Assembly: GCF_019222765.1 (NCBI RefSeq)
Contig: NZ_CP078145.1
Coordinates: 4,154,001 to 4,218,000 of the forward strand
Origin: Nocardia iowensis
Lineage (GTDB): Bacteria > Actinomycetota > Actinomycetes > Mycobacteriales > Mycobacteriaceae
Length of the DNA stretch: 64,000 nt
Reading direction: 5' to 3'
Within the stretch, counting starts at the first letter, position 1. Every line of letters begins with the position of its first letter. This document shows positions 34,975 to 43,387 of the stretch, piece after piece. The notes under the pieces are model-generated. The model had not been told where the DNA came from, ran no database searches, and saw only the letters and a list, made by a program, of their open reading frames with translations. A program made the position numbers and the translations under genes.

Positions 34975-35856
34975 TCACGGCTGTGGTCGCTGACCGCCCG
35001 ACGCGGCCGTCACCGCATCCGCCGCGGCGACGAGGGCTGTTCCGCGCCTGTCGATTTCGGCGCCGGTGATGGACGCGCCGACGTACATGGTCAGCACCAT
35101 GTTCTGCCTGCCGTCGCCGCCGTAGGTGGGCGCGGCGAGCAGGCTGACCGGGTGCTCCTTGCGCGGCCGCAGATCCGTGCCGAGATACACCCGCTCGCCG
35201 AGGCTCGTGACCAGCTCGCCGACCAGTTCACGCAGCTCGTCGGGCAGCTCGCGGGCGGCGAAACCCGCCAGCATCGAGTACAGGCGCCGCCCGGCGGAGG
35301 TGAGGCTTTCCACGAGGTAGCCGCGCTCGCGGCATTCGGCGACCACCTGCCGCAATCGCGCCTCGTCCTGCTGTAGCGGCACGGTCGGGGGCTTGGCCAG
35401 CCAGGCGTCGAACGCGGCGTCGGTGTCCCACAGCACGTACATCAGGCCGACGGGCGGCGCGAAGTGATAGGCCGCGCCGACCTTCACCATGCCAGGCCCG
35501 GTGCTTTCCAGCACCATGATCTGGTCGCCGACCACGGCCGACGCGGTGCAGGTGGTGCGGTATCGCGCGGTGAGTTTCTCCAGCTCGGTGCGGGCGAGCG
35601 CGGATATCGCGAAGCTGTCCTGAGCAACCCGGCCCGCCGCGATGAGCGCGGGTCCGAGGCCGTAGGTCAGCGTGTCGGCGTCGCGCACCAGGTAGCCGCC
35701 TGCGGTCAGCTCGGTCAGGATGCCGAGGCAGGTCGGTTTCGCGAGGTCGAGCGCCCGCGCGAGCTCGGACAGGCCGAACCGCTTGCCCCGCTGCTCGACG
35801 AGGTAATCCAGTACCTGCACCACCCGCACGGTGGGTGCGGATCGACGGTCGACCAT
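34975..35856 (-). CDS. IclR-family regulator
   Basis: A 293-residue regulator. The N-terminal winged helix (VVQVLDYLVEQRGKRFGLSE, then LARALDLAKPTCLGILTEL) is followed by a GAF-like effector domain with DADTLTYGLGPALIAAGRVA. The ATG at 35856 has AGGAG 7 bases upstream. It is divergent from the DUF1214-SDR-sulfotransferase unit and lies in front of cysD in the same direction, so it is placed to control the whole island. The effector is unknown. A perfect KstR-like palindrome covers its promoter side. Confidence 0.9.
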   Translation of the reverse strand: MVDRRSAPTVRVVQVLDYLVEQRGKRFGLSELARALDLAKPTCLGILTELTAGGYLVRDADTLTYGLGPALIAAGRVAQDSFAISALARTELEKLTARYRTTCTASAVVGDQIMVLESTGPGMVKVGAAYHFAPPVGLMYVLWDTDAAFDAWLAKPPTVPLQQDEARLRQVVAECRERGYLVESLTSAGRRLYSMLAGFAARELPDELRELVGELVTSLGERVYLGTDLRPRKEHPVSLLAAPTYGGDGRQNMVLTMYVGASITGAEIDRRGTALVAAADAVTAASGGQRPQP

Positions 35857-35866
35857 TGACCACTCC

Positions 35867-35880
35867 TAGAACACGTTCTA
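35867..35880. promoter_or_regulatory. perfect KstR-like operator
   Basis: TAGAACACGTTCTA has perfect TAGAAC/GTTCTA arms and all eight fixed bases of the published KstR consensus T-nn-AAC-nn-GTT-nn-A. It sits 11-24 bases before the IclR ATG and 63 bases before the DUF1214 start. KstR is the TetR repressor of sterol catabolism in mycolate actinomycetes; the regulator itself is not in this window. Confidence 0.7.
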
Positions 35881-35897
35881 ATCTTGCCTCAGATGAA

Positions 35898-35916
35898 ATG
35901 TACCAGAGCGGTACAT
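35898..35916. promoter_or_regulatory. palindrome ATGTACC-AGAGC-GGTACAT
   Basis: Perfect seven-base arms with a five-base spacer, 27 bases upstream of the DUF1214 start. It uses the same heptamers as the site at 20752-20775 but in the opposite order. It may be the IclR operator. Confidence 0.5.
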
Positions 35917-35942
35917 ATTTGGAACACTCAACGGAGAGCCTT

Positions 35943-37106
35943 TTGCTGACACAGCCGTTCGCGGACGCCATTGCCGCCGCCGAGCAGATCATCACCGGCG
36001 CCGCGCACATCCGCACCGAACAGGACCTCGTCGAGGGCTACGACTACCTGGCGGGCAGCATCCGGGCGGCCCTGCAGATGGCGTGGGCCTACGAGCGGGA
36101 CTTCCCGTTCTTCGTTCAGTCCACCGGCCCGTACACGAAGATGGGCCTGGATAACCCGGATACGCTCTACTACCACTCGTATCTGCGCCCGGACGCGGAG
36201 TATGTGGTCACCGGAAAGCGTGGCACTACAAGGGATCTGAGCTTCCAGGTGCTGAACGGCAACTACTCGCCGGTGGAGGTGCCCGACAGCCTCACCGCCT
36301 TCGACGACCGTTCGCTGGAAGTAGGTCCGGACGGGTCTTACGAACTCCGACTCGGTCCGGGCGAAGCGCGCCCGGGGTACGTGCACCTCGCCGCCGACTC
36401 CGCGATGCTGGTGGTCCGCGAGGTCTACAGCGACTGGGCCGCGGAAAAGCCCGGCACTATCAGGATCGCCCGGGTCGACGGGATCGGCGCCGCGCCACCG
36501 CCGCTGACGAAGGACCTGCTGACCAAGCGGTACGGCGTCGCGGGCAAGATGCTGATCTCCCGGCTGAAAACCTTCCTGGCGTTCCCGGAATGGTTCTATC
36601 TGAACCTGCCGGTGAACACAATGACCGAGCCGAGGTCCACGCCCGGCGGTCTCACCACCCAGTTCTCCTCGGCGGGCCACTACGAGCTGGACGACGATCA
36701 GGCGATGATCATTACGGTGCCGAAATCCGATGCGCCGTACCAAGGCTTCCAGCTCGGCAGCATGTGGTACCTGTCGCTGGACTACATCAACCACCAGACC
36801 AGCCTCACCGCCGATCAAGCGCGGGTGGACCCCGACGGCATGATCCGGCTGGTGGTCAGCGAGCGAAATCCCGGCCTGGCCAACTGGATCGAACGCACCG
36901 GGCATGCCCGCGGCTATCTCCAGTTCCGCTGGCAGCGGCTCTCCCGCGACATGAAGCCCGAGGACGGGCCGACGGTCGAGGTGGTGCCGGTAGCCGAACT
37001 GCCGCACCGGCTTCCGTTCTACGACCAGGCCGGGGTCACGCCGGAAGAATGGCGCGCACGAATCGCGGTGCGGCAGGCCGCGGTCGCGGAAAGGATGCTC
37101 GGCTGA
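35943..37106 (+). CDS. DUF1214 protein
   Basis: About 387 residues beginning at a TTG (35943) four bases after GGAGAG (35933-35938). The N-terminal half (NPDTLYYHSYLRPDAEYVVT) and the C-terminal DUF1214 region (DQAMIITVPKSDAPYQGFQL, then SLDYINHQTSL) are typical of the family, whose biochemical role is unclear. No signal peptide or membrane helix. Its stop overlaps the SDR start in TGATG, so the two products are probably made together. In mycolate actinomycetes such genes occur near lipid and steroid clusters (recalled, not checked). Confidence 0.8.
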   Translation: MLTQPFADAIAAAEQIITGAAHIRTEQDLVEGYDYLAGSIRAALQMAWAYERDFPFFVQSTGPYTKMGLDNPDTLYYHSYLRPDAEYVVTGKRGTTRDLSFQVLNGNYSPVEVPDSLTAFDDRSLEVGPDGSYELRLGPGEARPGYVHLAADSAMLVVREVYSDWAAEKPGTIRIARVDGIGAAPPPLTKDLLTKRYGVAGKMLISRLKTFLAFPEWFYLNLPVNTMTEPRSTPGGLTTQFSSAGHYELDDDQAMIITVPKSDAPYQGFQLGSMWYLSLDYINHQTSLTADQARVDPDGMIRLVVSERNPGLANWIERTGHARGYLQFRWQRLSRDMKPEDGPTVEVVPVAELPHRLPFYDQAGVTPEEWRARIAVRQAAVAERMLG

Positions 37107-37882
37107 TGTTGTTGCAGGACAAAGTTGTCGTCGTCTCCGGAGTGGGCCCCGGGCTCGGGCGAGCCATCGCGGTGCGGAGCGCGCAGGCAGGCGCCGACGT
37201 GGTCCTCGCGTCGCGCACCGAATCGCGACTCACCGAGGTGGCCAAGGAAATCACCGAGCTCGGCAGGCGCGCGGTGGTGGTGCCGACCGACATCAACGAC
37301 GCGGCCGCCGCCGCGAATCTTGTCGAGACCGCGCAGCGCGCGTTCGGCCGGGTGGACACCCTGGTGAACAACGCGTTCGCGATCCCGCCGATCATGGACC
37401 TCGCCGACGTCGACCTGGACCAGGTGCGCGCCGGTTTCGAGACCAATGTGCTGGCGGCGCTGCGGTTGACGCGGCTGTTCCTCCCCGCGCTCGACGAGTC
37501 CAAGGGTTCGGTGGTGATGATCAACTCGGCGGTGCTGCGGCACTCCCGGCGCACCTTCGGGCCGTACAAGATGGCCAAGGCAAGCCTGCTCGCGCTGGCG
37601 CAGAGCCTGGCCACCGAGCTCGGACCGCGCGGCATCCGGGTCAATACCATTGCCCCGGGCTACATCTGGGCCGACAACTTGAAGTGGTACTTCAATTATC
37701 TGGCCGAACAGCGCGGCATTACCGCCGACGAGGTCTATGCCGAGACGGCGAAGACCATCGACCTGCGCAAGCTGCCCGAACCCGACGAGATCGCCGACGC
37801 GGTCGTGTTCTTCGCGTCGTCCATGGCGCGCGCGATCACCGGGGCCTGCCTGGATGTCAACGGCGGCGAATACCACCACTGA
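37106..37882 (+). CDS. SDR oxidoreductase
   Basis: A 258-residue classical SDR. VVVVSGVGPGLGRAIAVRSA is the cofactor loop; NNAFA replaces NNAG, and INSAVL with GPYKMAKASLL supply Ser, Tyr and Lys. The end ITGACLDVNGGEYHH is normal. The Asn-Asn-Ala-Phe variant is common in alcohol or steroid dehydrogenases. The ATG at 37106 shares a base with the upstream stop. The sulfotransferase follows after 39 bases. It could oxidise or reduce the hydroxyl that is later sulfated; that is inference. Confidence 0.92.
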   Translation: MLLQDKVVVVSGVGPGLGRAIAVRSAQAGADVVLASRTESRLTEVAKEITELGRRAVVVPTDINDAAAAANLVETAQRAFGRVDTLVNNAFAIPPIMDLADVDLDQVRAGFETNVLAALRLTRLFLPALDESKGSVVMINSAVLRHSRRTFGPYKMAKASLLALAQSLATELGPRGIRVNTIAPGYIWADNLKWYFNYLAEQRGITADEVYAETAKTIDLRKLPEPDEIADAVVFFASSMARAITGACLDVNGGEYHH

Positions 37883-37921
37883 ACGGGTGCGGTTGTCGCG
37901 CACCACTATTGAGGAGATGAA

Positions 37922-39085
37922 GTGATCGGTAGGGACGATGTCGGGACCATCGACGATCTGCACGCGTCGGCGACCAAGGTCGTCGGGCTGGACGATTTCG
38001 GTGCCGACGACTACCGCACGGGCCTCGAAGTGCTGCTCGAGTCCTATGCCGAGGACGCTGAGCTGACGCCGTTCGGCAACAAGGTGAATCGCGCGTTCCT
38101 GCGTGGGGCGCTGATCGCCCGGCTGCTGAGTGAGGCCGCGTGGCAACGCTTTCCGGAACACGCCGAGGTGGCGATCGAGCAGCCGATCTTCGTGACCGGG
38201 CTGCCGCGCTCGGGGACGACGGCGGTACACCGGCTGCTCAACGCCGACCCGGCGCACCAGGGCTTGGAGATGTGGCTGACCGAAATGCCACAGCCCCGGC
38301 CGCCGCGGGAGACGTGGGCGAGCAATCCGGTGTACCAGCGGATCGAGGCCGCATTCGAGAAGCATCACGTGGAGCATCCCGAATTCATGGGCGTGCACCA
38401 TATTTCGGCCGACCAGGTGGAGGAGTGCTGGCAGTTGCTCCGGCAGTCGGCCATGTCGGTGTCCTACGAATGCCTCGCCTATCTGCCCGGCTACTCCGAG
38501 TGGCTGCGCGAGCAGGACTGGACCGCCGCCTATCGCAGGCACCGGCGCAACCTCCAGCTGATCGGCCTGCCCGACGCCAGACGACGCTGGGTACTGAAGA
38601 ACCCGAGCCATTTGTTCGCCCTCGACGCCATTTTCGAGGTCTACCCGGACGCGCTCGTCATCCAGATGCACCGCGACCCGCGAACCATCATCGCCTCGGT
38701 ATGCAGCCTCAACGAGCAGGCCTCGGCGGGCTGGTCGGACAAGTTCCGCGGACCGGTGGTCGGCGCCACCCAACTGGACCTGTGGGCCCGCGGCGCCGAC
38801 CGTTTCCTGGCAGACCGCAAGCGCCACAACGCCGCCCAATTCTGCGACGTCGACTACGACGACTTCGTCGCCGACCCGATCGGCACCGTCGCATCGATCT
38901 ACCGGCACTTCGATCTGCCGTTGACCGAGGAGGCAACGTCGGCGATGACGTCACTGCACGCGCAAAGCACCTCCGGCGCAGCACGTCCCGCCCACCGCTA
39001 CACCCTCGCCGACTTCGGTCTCACCGCCGAACAGGTCGACGAACGTTTCGGGGAATACCGGGAGGCATACTTTCCGAACCGGTGA
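37922..39085 (+). CDS. PAPS-dependent sulfotransferase
   Basis: A 387-residue sulfotransferase. FVTGLPRSGTTAVHRLL (about residues 90-106) is the 5'-phosphosulfate loop and LVIQMHRDPRTIIASVCSLN is the 3'-phosphate site. It belongs to the bacterial group with an N-terminal helical extension (Sulfotransfer_3-like) found in mycobacteria. The acceptor is unknown: lipid, sterol or glycan alcohol. A GTG at 37922 follows GAGGAGA. Its donor PAPS would be made by the nearby cysD-cysNC. It lies last in the DUF1214-SDR unit. Confidence 0.9.
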   Translation: MIGRDDVGTIDDLHASATKVVGLDDFGADDYRTGLEVLLESYAEDAELTPFGNKVNRAFLRGALIARLLSEAAWQRFPEHAEVAIEQPIFVTGLPRSGTTAVHRLLNADPAHQGLEMWLTEMPQPRPPRETWASNPVYQRIEAAFEKHHVEHPEFMGVHHISADQVEECWQLLRQSAMSVSYECLAYLPGYSEWLREQDWTAAYRRHRRNLQLIGLPDARRRWVLKNPSHLFALDAIFEVYPDALVIQMHRDPRTIIASVCSLNEQASAGWSDKFRGPVVGATQLDLWARGADRFLADRKRHNAAQFCDVDYDDFVADPIGTVASIYRHFDLPLTEEATSAMTSLHAQSTSGAARPAHRYTLADFGLTAEQVDERFGEYREAYFPNR

Positions 39086-39136
39086 CCGGCATCGTCAGGG
39101 CAATGGCGGCAGCGGTTCCGGCCACTCAGGAAGAAC

Positions 39137-39808
39137 TCACGGCTGGCCGGGCTTCAGGACGATGAACAGGCCGTTGGCTTCGGCGCAGAGGCGGTCGCCG
39201 TCGTGCAGGGTGGCGCGGACGTAGACCTTGCGGCCCTCTTGGCGTTCGGCCCAGGCGCGGACCCGGAGTTCGGTGTCGAGCGGTGTGATGGAGCGGTAAT
39301 CGACGGTGAGCGACGCGGTCCTGGTCACCGCGCCCGCGTGCACCGCCGCGGCCATGCCGAGCAGGTCGTCGAAGCCGACGGCGATCTGGCCGCCGTGGGC
39401 GGCATTGTTGCCGCCGAGATGGAAGGTGCGGAAGGTGATGCGGGCGTCGACACCGTCGCGGTCGGCGTGGTCGATCATGAACGGTGGCAGCGTGATGTTG
39501 CCGCGGGCGGGCAGGTCGTGGCGCGTCCAGGTGGGTGTCGACCACTCGTCGACGATCGCGGCGTCCAATTTGTCGTTGAGCTGCTTGAGCAGGCCGATCG
39601 TCTCCACCGCGAGCTCGTCCGACGGGGAGGCGAGCCGGGCGCGATCCATCAGTCCGCGCACCTGCTCGACGAACTCGCCGTAGTGCGGACCGCCGCGGGT
39701 GATGTCGACGTTGCTTTCCTGCGCGTTGATCAGCTCGCTCATCGGCCGGAACGCGCCCTCGTGGTGCTCCTCGCTCGGCAGCGAGTCACCGGCCTGCTGT
39801 TCGTTCAT
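39137..39808 (-). CDS. PaaI-type hotdog thioesterase
   Basis: A 223-residue protein. The hotdog fold is in the C-terminal 130 residues (FHLGGNNAAHGGQIAVGFDD, then RTASLTVDYRSITPL), including the HGG active-site region of PaaI-type thioesterases. The N-terminal 90 residues are helical and charged. It should hydrolyse acyl-CoA thioesters. The ATG at 39808 is chosen over 39817. A KstR-like box lies 2-15 bases ahead of it. It is convergent with the sulfotransferase. Confidence 0.85.
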   Translation of the reverse strand: MNEQQAGDSLPSEEHHEGAFRPMSELINAQESNVDITRGGPHYGEFVEQVRGLMDRARLASPSDELAVETIGLLKQLNDKLDAAIVDEWSTPTWTRHDLPARGNITLPPFMIDHADRDGVDARITFRTFHLGGNNAAHGGQIAVGFDDLLGMAAAVHAGAVTRTASLTVDYRSITPLDTELRVRAWAERQEGRKVYVRATLHDGDRLCAEANGLFIVLKPGQP

Positions 39809-39809
39809 G

Positions 39810-39823
39810 CGGAACACGTTATA
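39810..39823. promoter_or_regulatory. KstR-like box at the thioesterase start
   Basis: CGGAACACGTTATA fits T-nn-AAC-nn-GTT-nn-A at seven of eight fixed bases; the first T is C. It ends two bases before the thioesterase ATG, where a bound repressor would block transcription. Confidence 0.45.
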
Positions 39824-40022
39824 GGTTGCCCACCGAATGCTCGCGGCGCGGGGCGACTTGGCGGGTCGGCGGGTCGGGTCGGAATCGTCCGGGTTGGCTT
39901 AGGGTGGTTCACGATCATCAATCGGGTATCCAGGGGGGAACAAGAAGGTGGGTGGCGTCGGCTCGATAGACGTCGATCACCGAACGCAATGACCGGTCCG
40001 GCTGGCGAAAGGCTTTGGGTAG

Positions 40023-40679
40023 ATGGGTATTACGGCGGTTGTCTTCGACATGGACGGCGTACTGATCGACTCCGAGCCGGTGTGGGAGCGGGTACGGCGG
40101 GACTATGTCGCCGAACGCGGCGGGAAGTGGCTGCCCGATGCTCAGCAACGGTTGATGGGCATGAGTACCCGGGAATGGTCGGAGTACCTGAGCACCGACC
40201 TCGGTGTCGATGAACCGCCGGACACGGTGGCGCGCGAGGTGATCGACCGAATGGCCGCGCACTACGACCGCGATGTCCCGCTGCTGCCGGGCGCGATCGA
40301 CGCCGTGCAGCGGATGAGTGAGAAATGGCCGCTCGGCGTGGCCAGCTCGTCGCCGCGGGCATTGATCGACGTCGTCCTCGGCCGCACTGGACTGATCGAA
40401 TTCTTCAACGTCACCTTCTCGACCGAAGAGGTCGACCGCGGCAAACCGGCTCCCGACGTCTATGTGGCCGTGGCCGCCTTCCTTCGCCAACGCCCCACCG
40501 AGTGTGCCGCGGTAGAGGATTCGAGCAACGGCCTCCGCTCCGCCCACGCCGCGGGCATGCGCGTGATCGCCGCCCCCCGTCCCGAATACCCACCCGCCCC
40601 TGACGCCCTCGCCCTCGCCGCCCACGTCATCAACGACCTCAACGAACTAACCCCCACCCTGGTCACCGACCCCTCCTGA
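40023..40679 (+). CDS. HAD-superfamily phosphatase (CbbY/beta-PGM-like)
   Basis: A 218-residue HAD hydrolase. VVFDMDGVLIDSEPVWERV contains the nucleophilic Asp and the helical cap start; LGVASSSPRALIDVVLGR is motif II, RGKPAPDVYVAVA motif III and CAAVEDSSNGLRSAHAAGM motif IV. It removes phosphate from a sugar or glycolate-type ester; which one cannot be read. The ATG at 40023 follows AAAGG at 12 bases. A repeat cluster begins just after its stop. Confidence 0.88.
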   Translation: MGITAVVFDMDGVLIDSEPVWERVRRDYVAERGGKWLPDAQQRLMGMSTREWSEYLSTDLGVDEPPDTVAREVIDRMAAHYDRDVPLLPGAIDAVQRMSEKWPLGVASSSPRALIDVVLGRTGLIEFFNVTFSTEEVDRGKPAPDVYVAVAAFLRQRPTECAAVEDSSNGLRSAHAAGMRVIAAPRPEYPPAPDALALAAHVINDLNELTPTLVTDPS

Positions 40680-40687
40680 CCCCGTCC

Positions 40688-40892
40688 AACGGGACCTGGC
40701 AGCGCCGATTCCCGAGCACCCACCCCGTCATGTCCCGGTCGGCGACCGCCCTAGGTCGGCGCGGCGAGCGGGACTTGGCCGTGCCGAATCCCGAGTGACC
40801 GCTCCGTCACGCCCCGCTCGGCGACGACCTCGGCGGCGAACGGGACGTGGCTGCGCCGGAGTGTGAGTGGGCGCTCTGTCATGTCCCGTTCG
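40688..40892. repeat. GGGAC palindromic repeats, three tandem copies
   Basis: Three related units of about 55-57 bases lie at 40688-40740, 40765-40820 and 40837-40892. The last has perfect arms CGAACGGGAC (40837-40846) and GTCCCGTTCG (40883-40892). The middle has CGAGCGGG/CCCGCTCG. The first is more worn. They share inner words TGGC-n-G-n-GCCG and GAGTG. The third copy supplies the last codons and TGA stop (40881-40879) of the TetR gene, so it was probably inserted or copied there. Confidence 0.75.
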
Positions 40893-41493
40893 ACGAAGCG
40901 TGCGGGTGGTAGGAGGTGAGAAGGGTTCGGGCGGCGGCAGGGAGGTCGGTGTCGAGCCAGTCGGGGAGGGTGGGGGCGTGGGCGTGGTGGCGGAGGGCGG
41001 CGTAGGGGAGGTCGACTACCGCCCGGCTGACGGCGTCGATTTCGCGGGCGTCCGCCCGGCCGAACAGGCCGATGGCGATGCGGCGGAGGTGTTCGAAGAG
41101 GGGGGCGTTCATGGTGGCGAGGCGGGCGCGGAAGTCCTCGTCGGGACCGCCGTCGAGTAGGTCGCTGGGACGCAGGTTGAGCAGAAGTCTTGCGTCGTCG
41201 GGTAATTCGCGGCCGAACGTCAGGGCGGCGCGCACCATCTCGACGCCTGCCTCGACCGGGTCGGGGTGCTCGGCGGCGGCCAGGGCGCCCGCCTGGAAAC
41301 GTTCGAGTGCGCGCAGCCAGGCGGCGGTCAGCACGCCGTTGCGATTGCCGAAGCGGTGGTACAGCGTGCCGACCGGCGCACCGCTGGCCTCGGCGATGGC
41401 CGCCACACTGGCGGCGCGCGGGCCGTCGGCGAGCACCAGGGTGCGCGCTGCGTCGAGGATCACGTCGGTGTCGTGCTTGCGGGGAGGCGCCAT
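40879..41493 (-). CDS. TetR-family regulator
   Basis: A 204-residue repressor. The HTH is ASVAAIAEASGAPVGTLYHR followed by FGNRNGVL, with a helical ligand domain. The ATG at 41493 lies beside a TACTAGTA palindrome. Divergent from the DUF2867-like/SRPBCC pair, which it may control. Its last residues (SSNGT) come from a repeat element, so its original C-terminus may have been longer or shorter. Confidence 0.88.
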   Translation of the reverse strand: MAPPRKHDTDVILDAARTLVLADGPRAASVAAIAEASGAPVGTLYHRFGNRNGVLTAAWLRALERFQAGALAAAEHPDPVEAGVEMVRAALTFGRELPDDARLLLNLRPSDLLDGGPDEDFRARLATMNAPLFEHLRRIAIGLFGRADAREIDAVSRAVVDLPYAALRHHAHAPTLPDWLDTDLPAAARTLLTSYHPHASSNGT

Positions 41494-41494
41494 T

Positions 41495-41502
41495 TACTAG
41501 TA
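41495..41502. promoter_or_regulatory. TACTAGTA palindrome between TetR and DUF2867 genes
   Basis: A perfect eight-base palindrome in the 21-base gap between two divergent starts, two bases before the TetR ATG and 12 before the other. It is a good core for a shared operator. Confidence 0.4.
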
Positions 41503-41514
41503 CGTTCCTTCTAT

Positions 41515-41883
41515 ATGGAGCGTCTATCCTATATTGATGAGCATGCCAGATCCGTCGACGCGAATCGCGACCGGGCCTGGAAGGCAGTGTTGCAGGTCGT
41601 CTGCAAGAATCCGGCGGATCCGTCCACCGCACCGTCCGGCTTCGTGCTGGATTCCGCGGCGGCACCCGCCCGGCTGGCTTTGAAAGGGCGGCACTGGTTT
41701 TCGGAGTACGCCCTGATCTTCGAACTCGATGACGAAGGCCCGAGCCGGACCCGGGTCCGTGCCAAGTCCTTGGCGAATTTCCCTGGCCTGCACGGCAAGA
41801 TCTACCGTGCCCTGGTCATCGGCACCGGCGCCCACAAGTTCGTGGTCCGCGGGATGCTGCGTCGTATCGCGGCCGCGGCATGA
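41515..41883 (+). CDS. DUF2867-like small protein
   Basis: A 122-residue protein with a helix-grip-like pattern: ANRDRAWKAVLQVVCKNPAD, KGRHWFSEYALIFELDD and GKIYRALVIGTGAHKFVVRG, recalling DUF2867 proteins of the SRPBCC group. No ribosome site precedes the ATG at 41515, so it may be leaderless. Its stop overlaps the next gene in an ATGA. The ligand is unknown. Confidence 0.75.
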   Translation: MERLSYIDEHARSVDANRDRAWKAVLQVVCKNPADPSTAPSGFVLDSAAAPARLALKGRHWFSEYALIFELDDEGPSRTRVRAKSLANFPGLHGKIYRALVIGTGAHKFVVRGMLRRIAAAA

Positions 41884-42398
41884 TCCCCGGACTGGTCTGG
41901 GGCGCCACCGCGGCCGAGCGGGAAGACCCACTGCCGTGTGACGAGCTGCAACCGGAAGGGGTGCAGGCGGATCGGGCCATCAGCATCGACGCTCCGTATG
42001 GTCTGGTCTATGCCTGGCTGTGCCAATTGCGGGTCGCCCCATACAGTTACGACATCCTTGATCGCTGGGGCCGTCCGAGCCCACGGCGTCGCGACCCCCA
42101 GCTCGCCGAACTCGAAGTGGGACAACGCTTCATGGGGCAGTTCGAGCTGGTCTCCTTCGTGCTGAGCGACCACATCACCCTGGTGACGGGGAAGATCTGC
42201 GTCACCTATGCGGTGCGTCCCGAGGGGGCGGGTACGCGGCTGGTCGTCCGGGTGCGGATGGGCGGGCCGCGGATCATCGGCCGCCTGCTGGCCCTCGGCG
42301 ACCTCGTCATGATGCGCAAGCAATTGCTGACATTGAAGGAACTGGCCGAAGCCGAGGACCGCGCCGAGCCGCAAGACGAATTCGAGCTGCGGCAATAG
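41880..42398 (+). CDS. SRPBCC-like protein
   Basis: A 172-residue protein with INVA-type SRPBCC pattern: ISIDAPYGLVYAWLCQLRVA, YSYDILDRWGRPSPRRRDP and EVGQRFMGQFELVSFVLSD. It should be a soluble ligand-binding protein. The start overlaps the stop of the DUF2867-like gene (ATGA), so both are probably one operon under the divergent TetR. No enzymatic motif. Confidence 0.8.
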   Translation: MIPGLVWGATAAEREDPLPCDELQPEGVQADRAISIDAPYGLVYAWLCQLRVAPYSYDILDRWGRPSPRRRDPQLAELEVGQRFMGQFELVSFVLSDHITLVTGKICVTYAVRPEGAGTRLVVRVRMGGPRIIGRLLALGDLVMMRKQLLTLKELAEAEDRAEPQDEFELRQ

Positions 42399-42483
42399 GT
42401 CGGCGCGGAAAAGAACGTGTCGCTCCGCACAGCGCGCAGGGTCTGCCTCGTGTCTTCGATCGGCGATCCAGCATGATCTGCGC

Positions 42484-43248
42484 ATGGCGAAAGATGTTCA
42501 GCTCGGCGAGGTCCGGACTTGGTATGACGAAACGGGCGACGGCGAGCCGGTGCTGTTGTTGCACGGCGGGTTCGTGGACTCACGGTCGTTCGAGCCGGCG
42601 GTCGCCGGACTGGCCGAGCATTTCCGGGTTTACCGCATGGATCGGCGCGGTCACGGCCGCACCCCTGATGTCGAGGGGCCGATCTCCTACGACCTAATGG
42701 CACAGGACACCATCGCTTTTCTGGACACGGTGGTCGGCGGTTCCGCGCACCTGGTCGGCTACAGCGACGGCGCGATCGTCGCCTTGCTGGTCGCGATTCG
42801 CCGACCGGATCTGGTGCGCAAGCTCGTCTCGATCAGCGGCAACTTCCACCACGACGGTCTGTTGCCCGGCGTGCTGGACGGTTTCGCGCACGAGGAACCG
42901 ATGCGGCGCTTGGCGGCCCGCTACGGCGAGGTGTCACCGGACGGCGAGGAGCACTTCGGTGTCGTCGCCGACAAGCTGATCCGGATGGCGCGGGCCGAAC
43001 CGACGCTGACCGTCGAGGAACTCGGCGGCATCACCAGCCGGACCCTGGTCATCGCCGCAGACGACGACGCGATGAGCCTCGAACACACGATCGCCCTCTA
43101 CCGAGCGATCCCGAATTCCGAGCTCGCCATCGTTCCCGGCGCGTCCCACCTGCTGGTCGTGGAAAAGCCGGCCGAGGTGTACCGCCTCGTCGGGATCTTC
43201 CTCACCACCGACGCGACACAAACCTTTCAACCCATCCGCCGCGCCTGA
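42484..43248 (+). CDS. alpha/beta hydrolase
   Basis: A 254-residue hydrolase. VLLLHGGFVDSRSF is the oxyanion region, LVGYSDGAIVALLVA holds the nucleophilic Ser, IAADDDAMSLEH the Asp and PGASHLLVVEKP the His. Size is typical of small esterases or C-C hydrolases. The substrate is unknown. The ATG at 42484 has no strong site; the gene stands alone. Confidence 0.9.
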   Translation: MAKDVQLGEVRTWYDETGDGEPVLLLHGGFVDSRSFEPAVAGLAEHFRVYRMDRRGHGRTPDVEGPISYDLMAQDTIAFLDTVVGGSAHLVGYSDGAIVALLVAIRRPDLVRKLVSISGNFHHDGLLPGVLDGFAHEEPMRRLAARYGEVSPDGEEHFGVVADKLIRMARAEPTLTVEELGGITSRTLVIAADDDAMSLEHTIALYRAIPNSELAIVPGASHLLVVEKPAEVYRLVGIFLTTDATQTFQPIRRA

Positions 43249-43387
43249 GCCGAGCGTGTCCTGCCGCCGAATCGACCGTATCGGTCCGGTGGCAGGAATC
43301 AGGCCGCGCTTGCGCAGGCAAGACATTTCGGCAAACTATGTGCTAACGGCGGCTGTGTCGGTCAGGTGACCGGTCATGCTGAGGGAC

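Noticed and set aside
37019-38908. A 629-residue minus-strand frame
   Set aside because: It is fully antisense to the SDR and sulfotransferase genes, which have clear motifs. It only reflects high GC at third positions.
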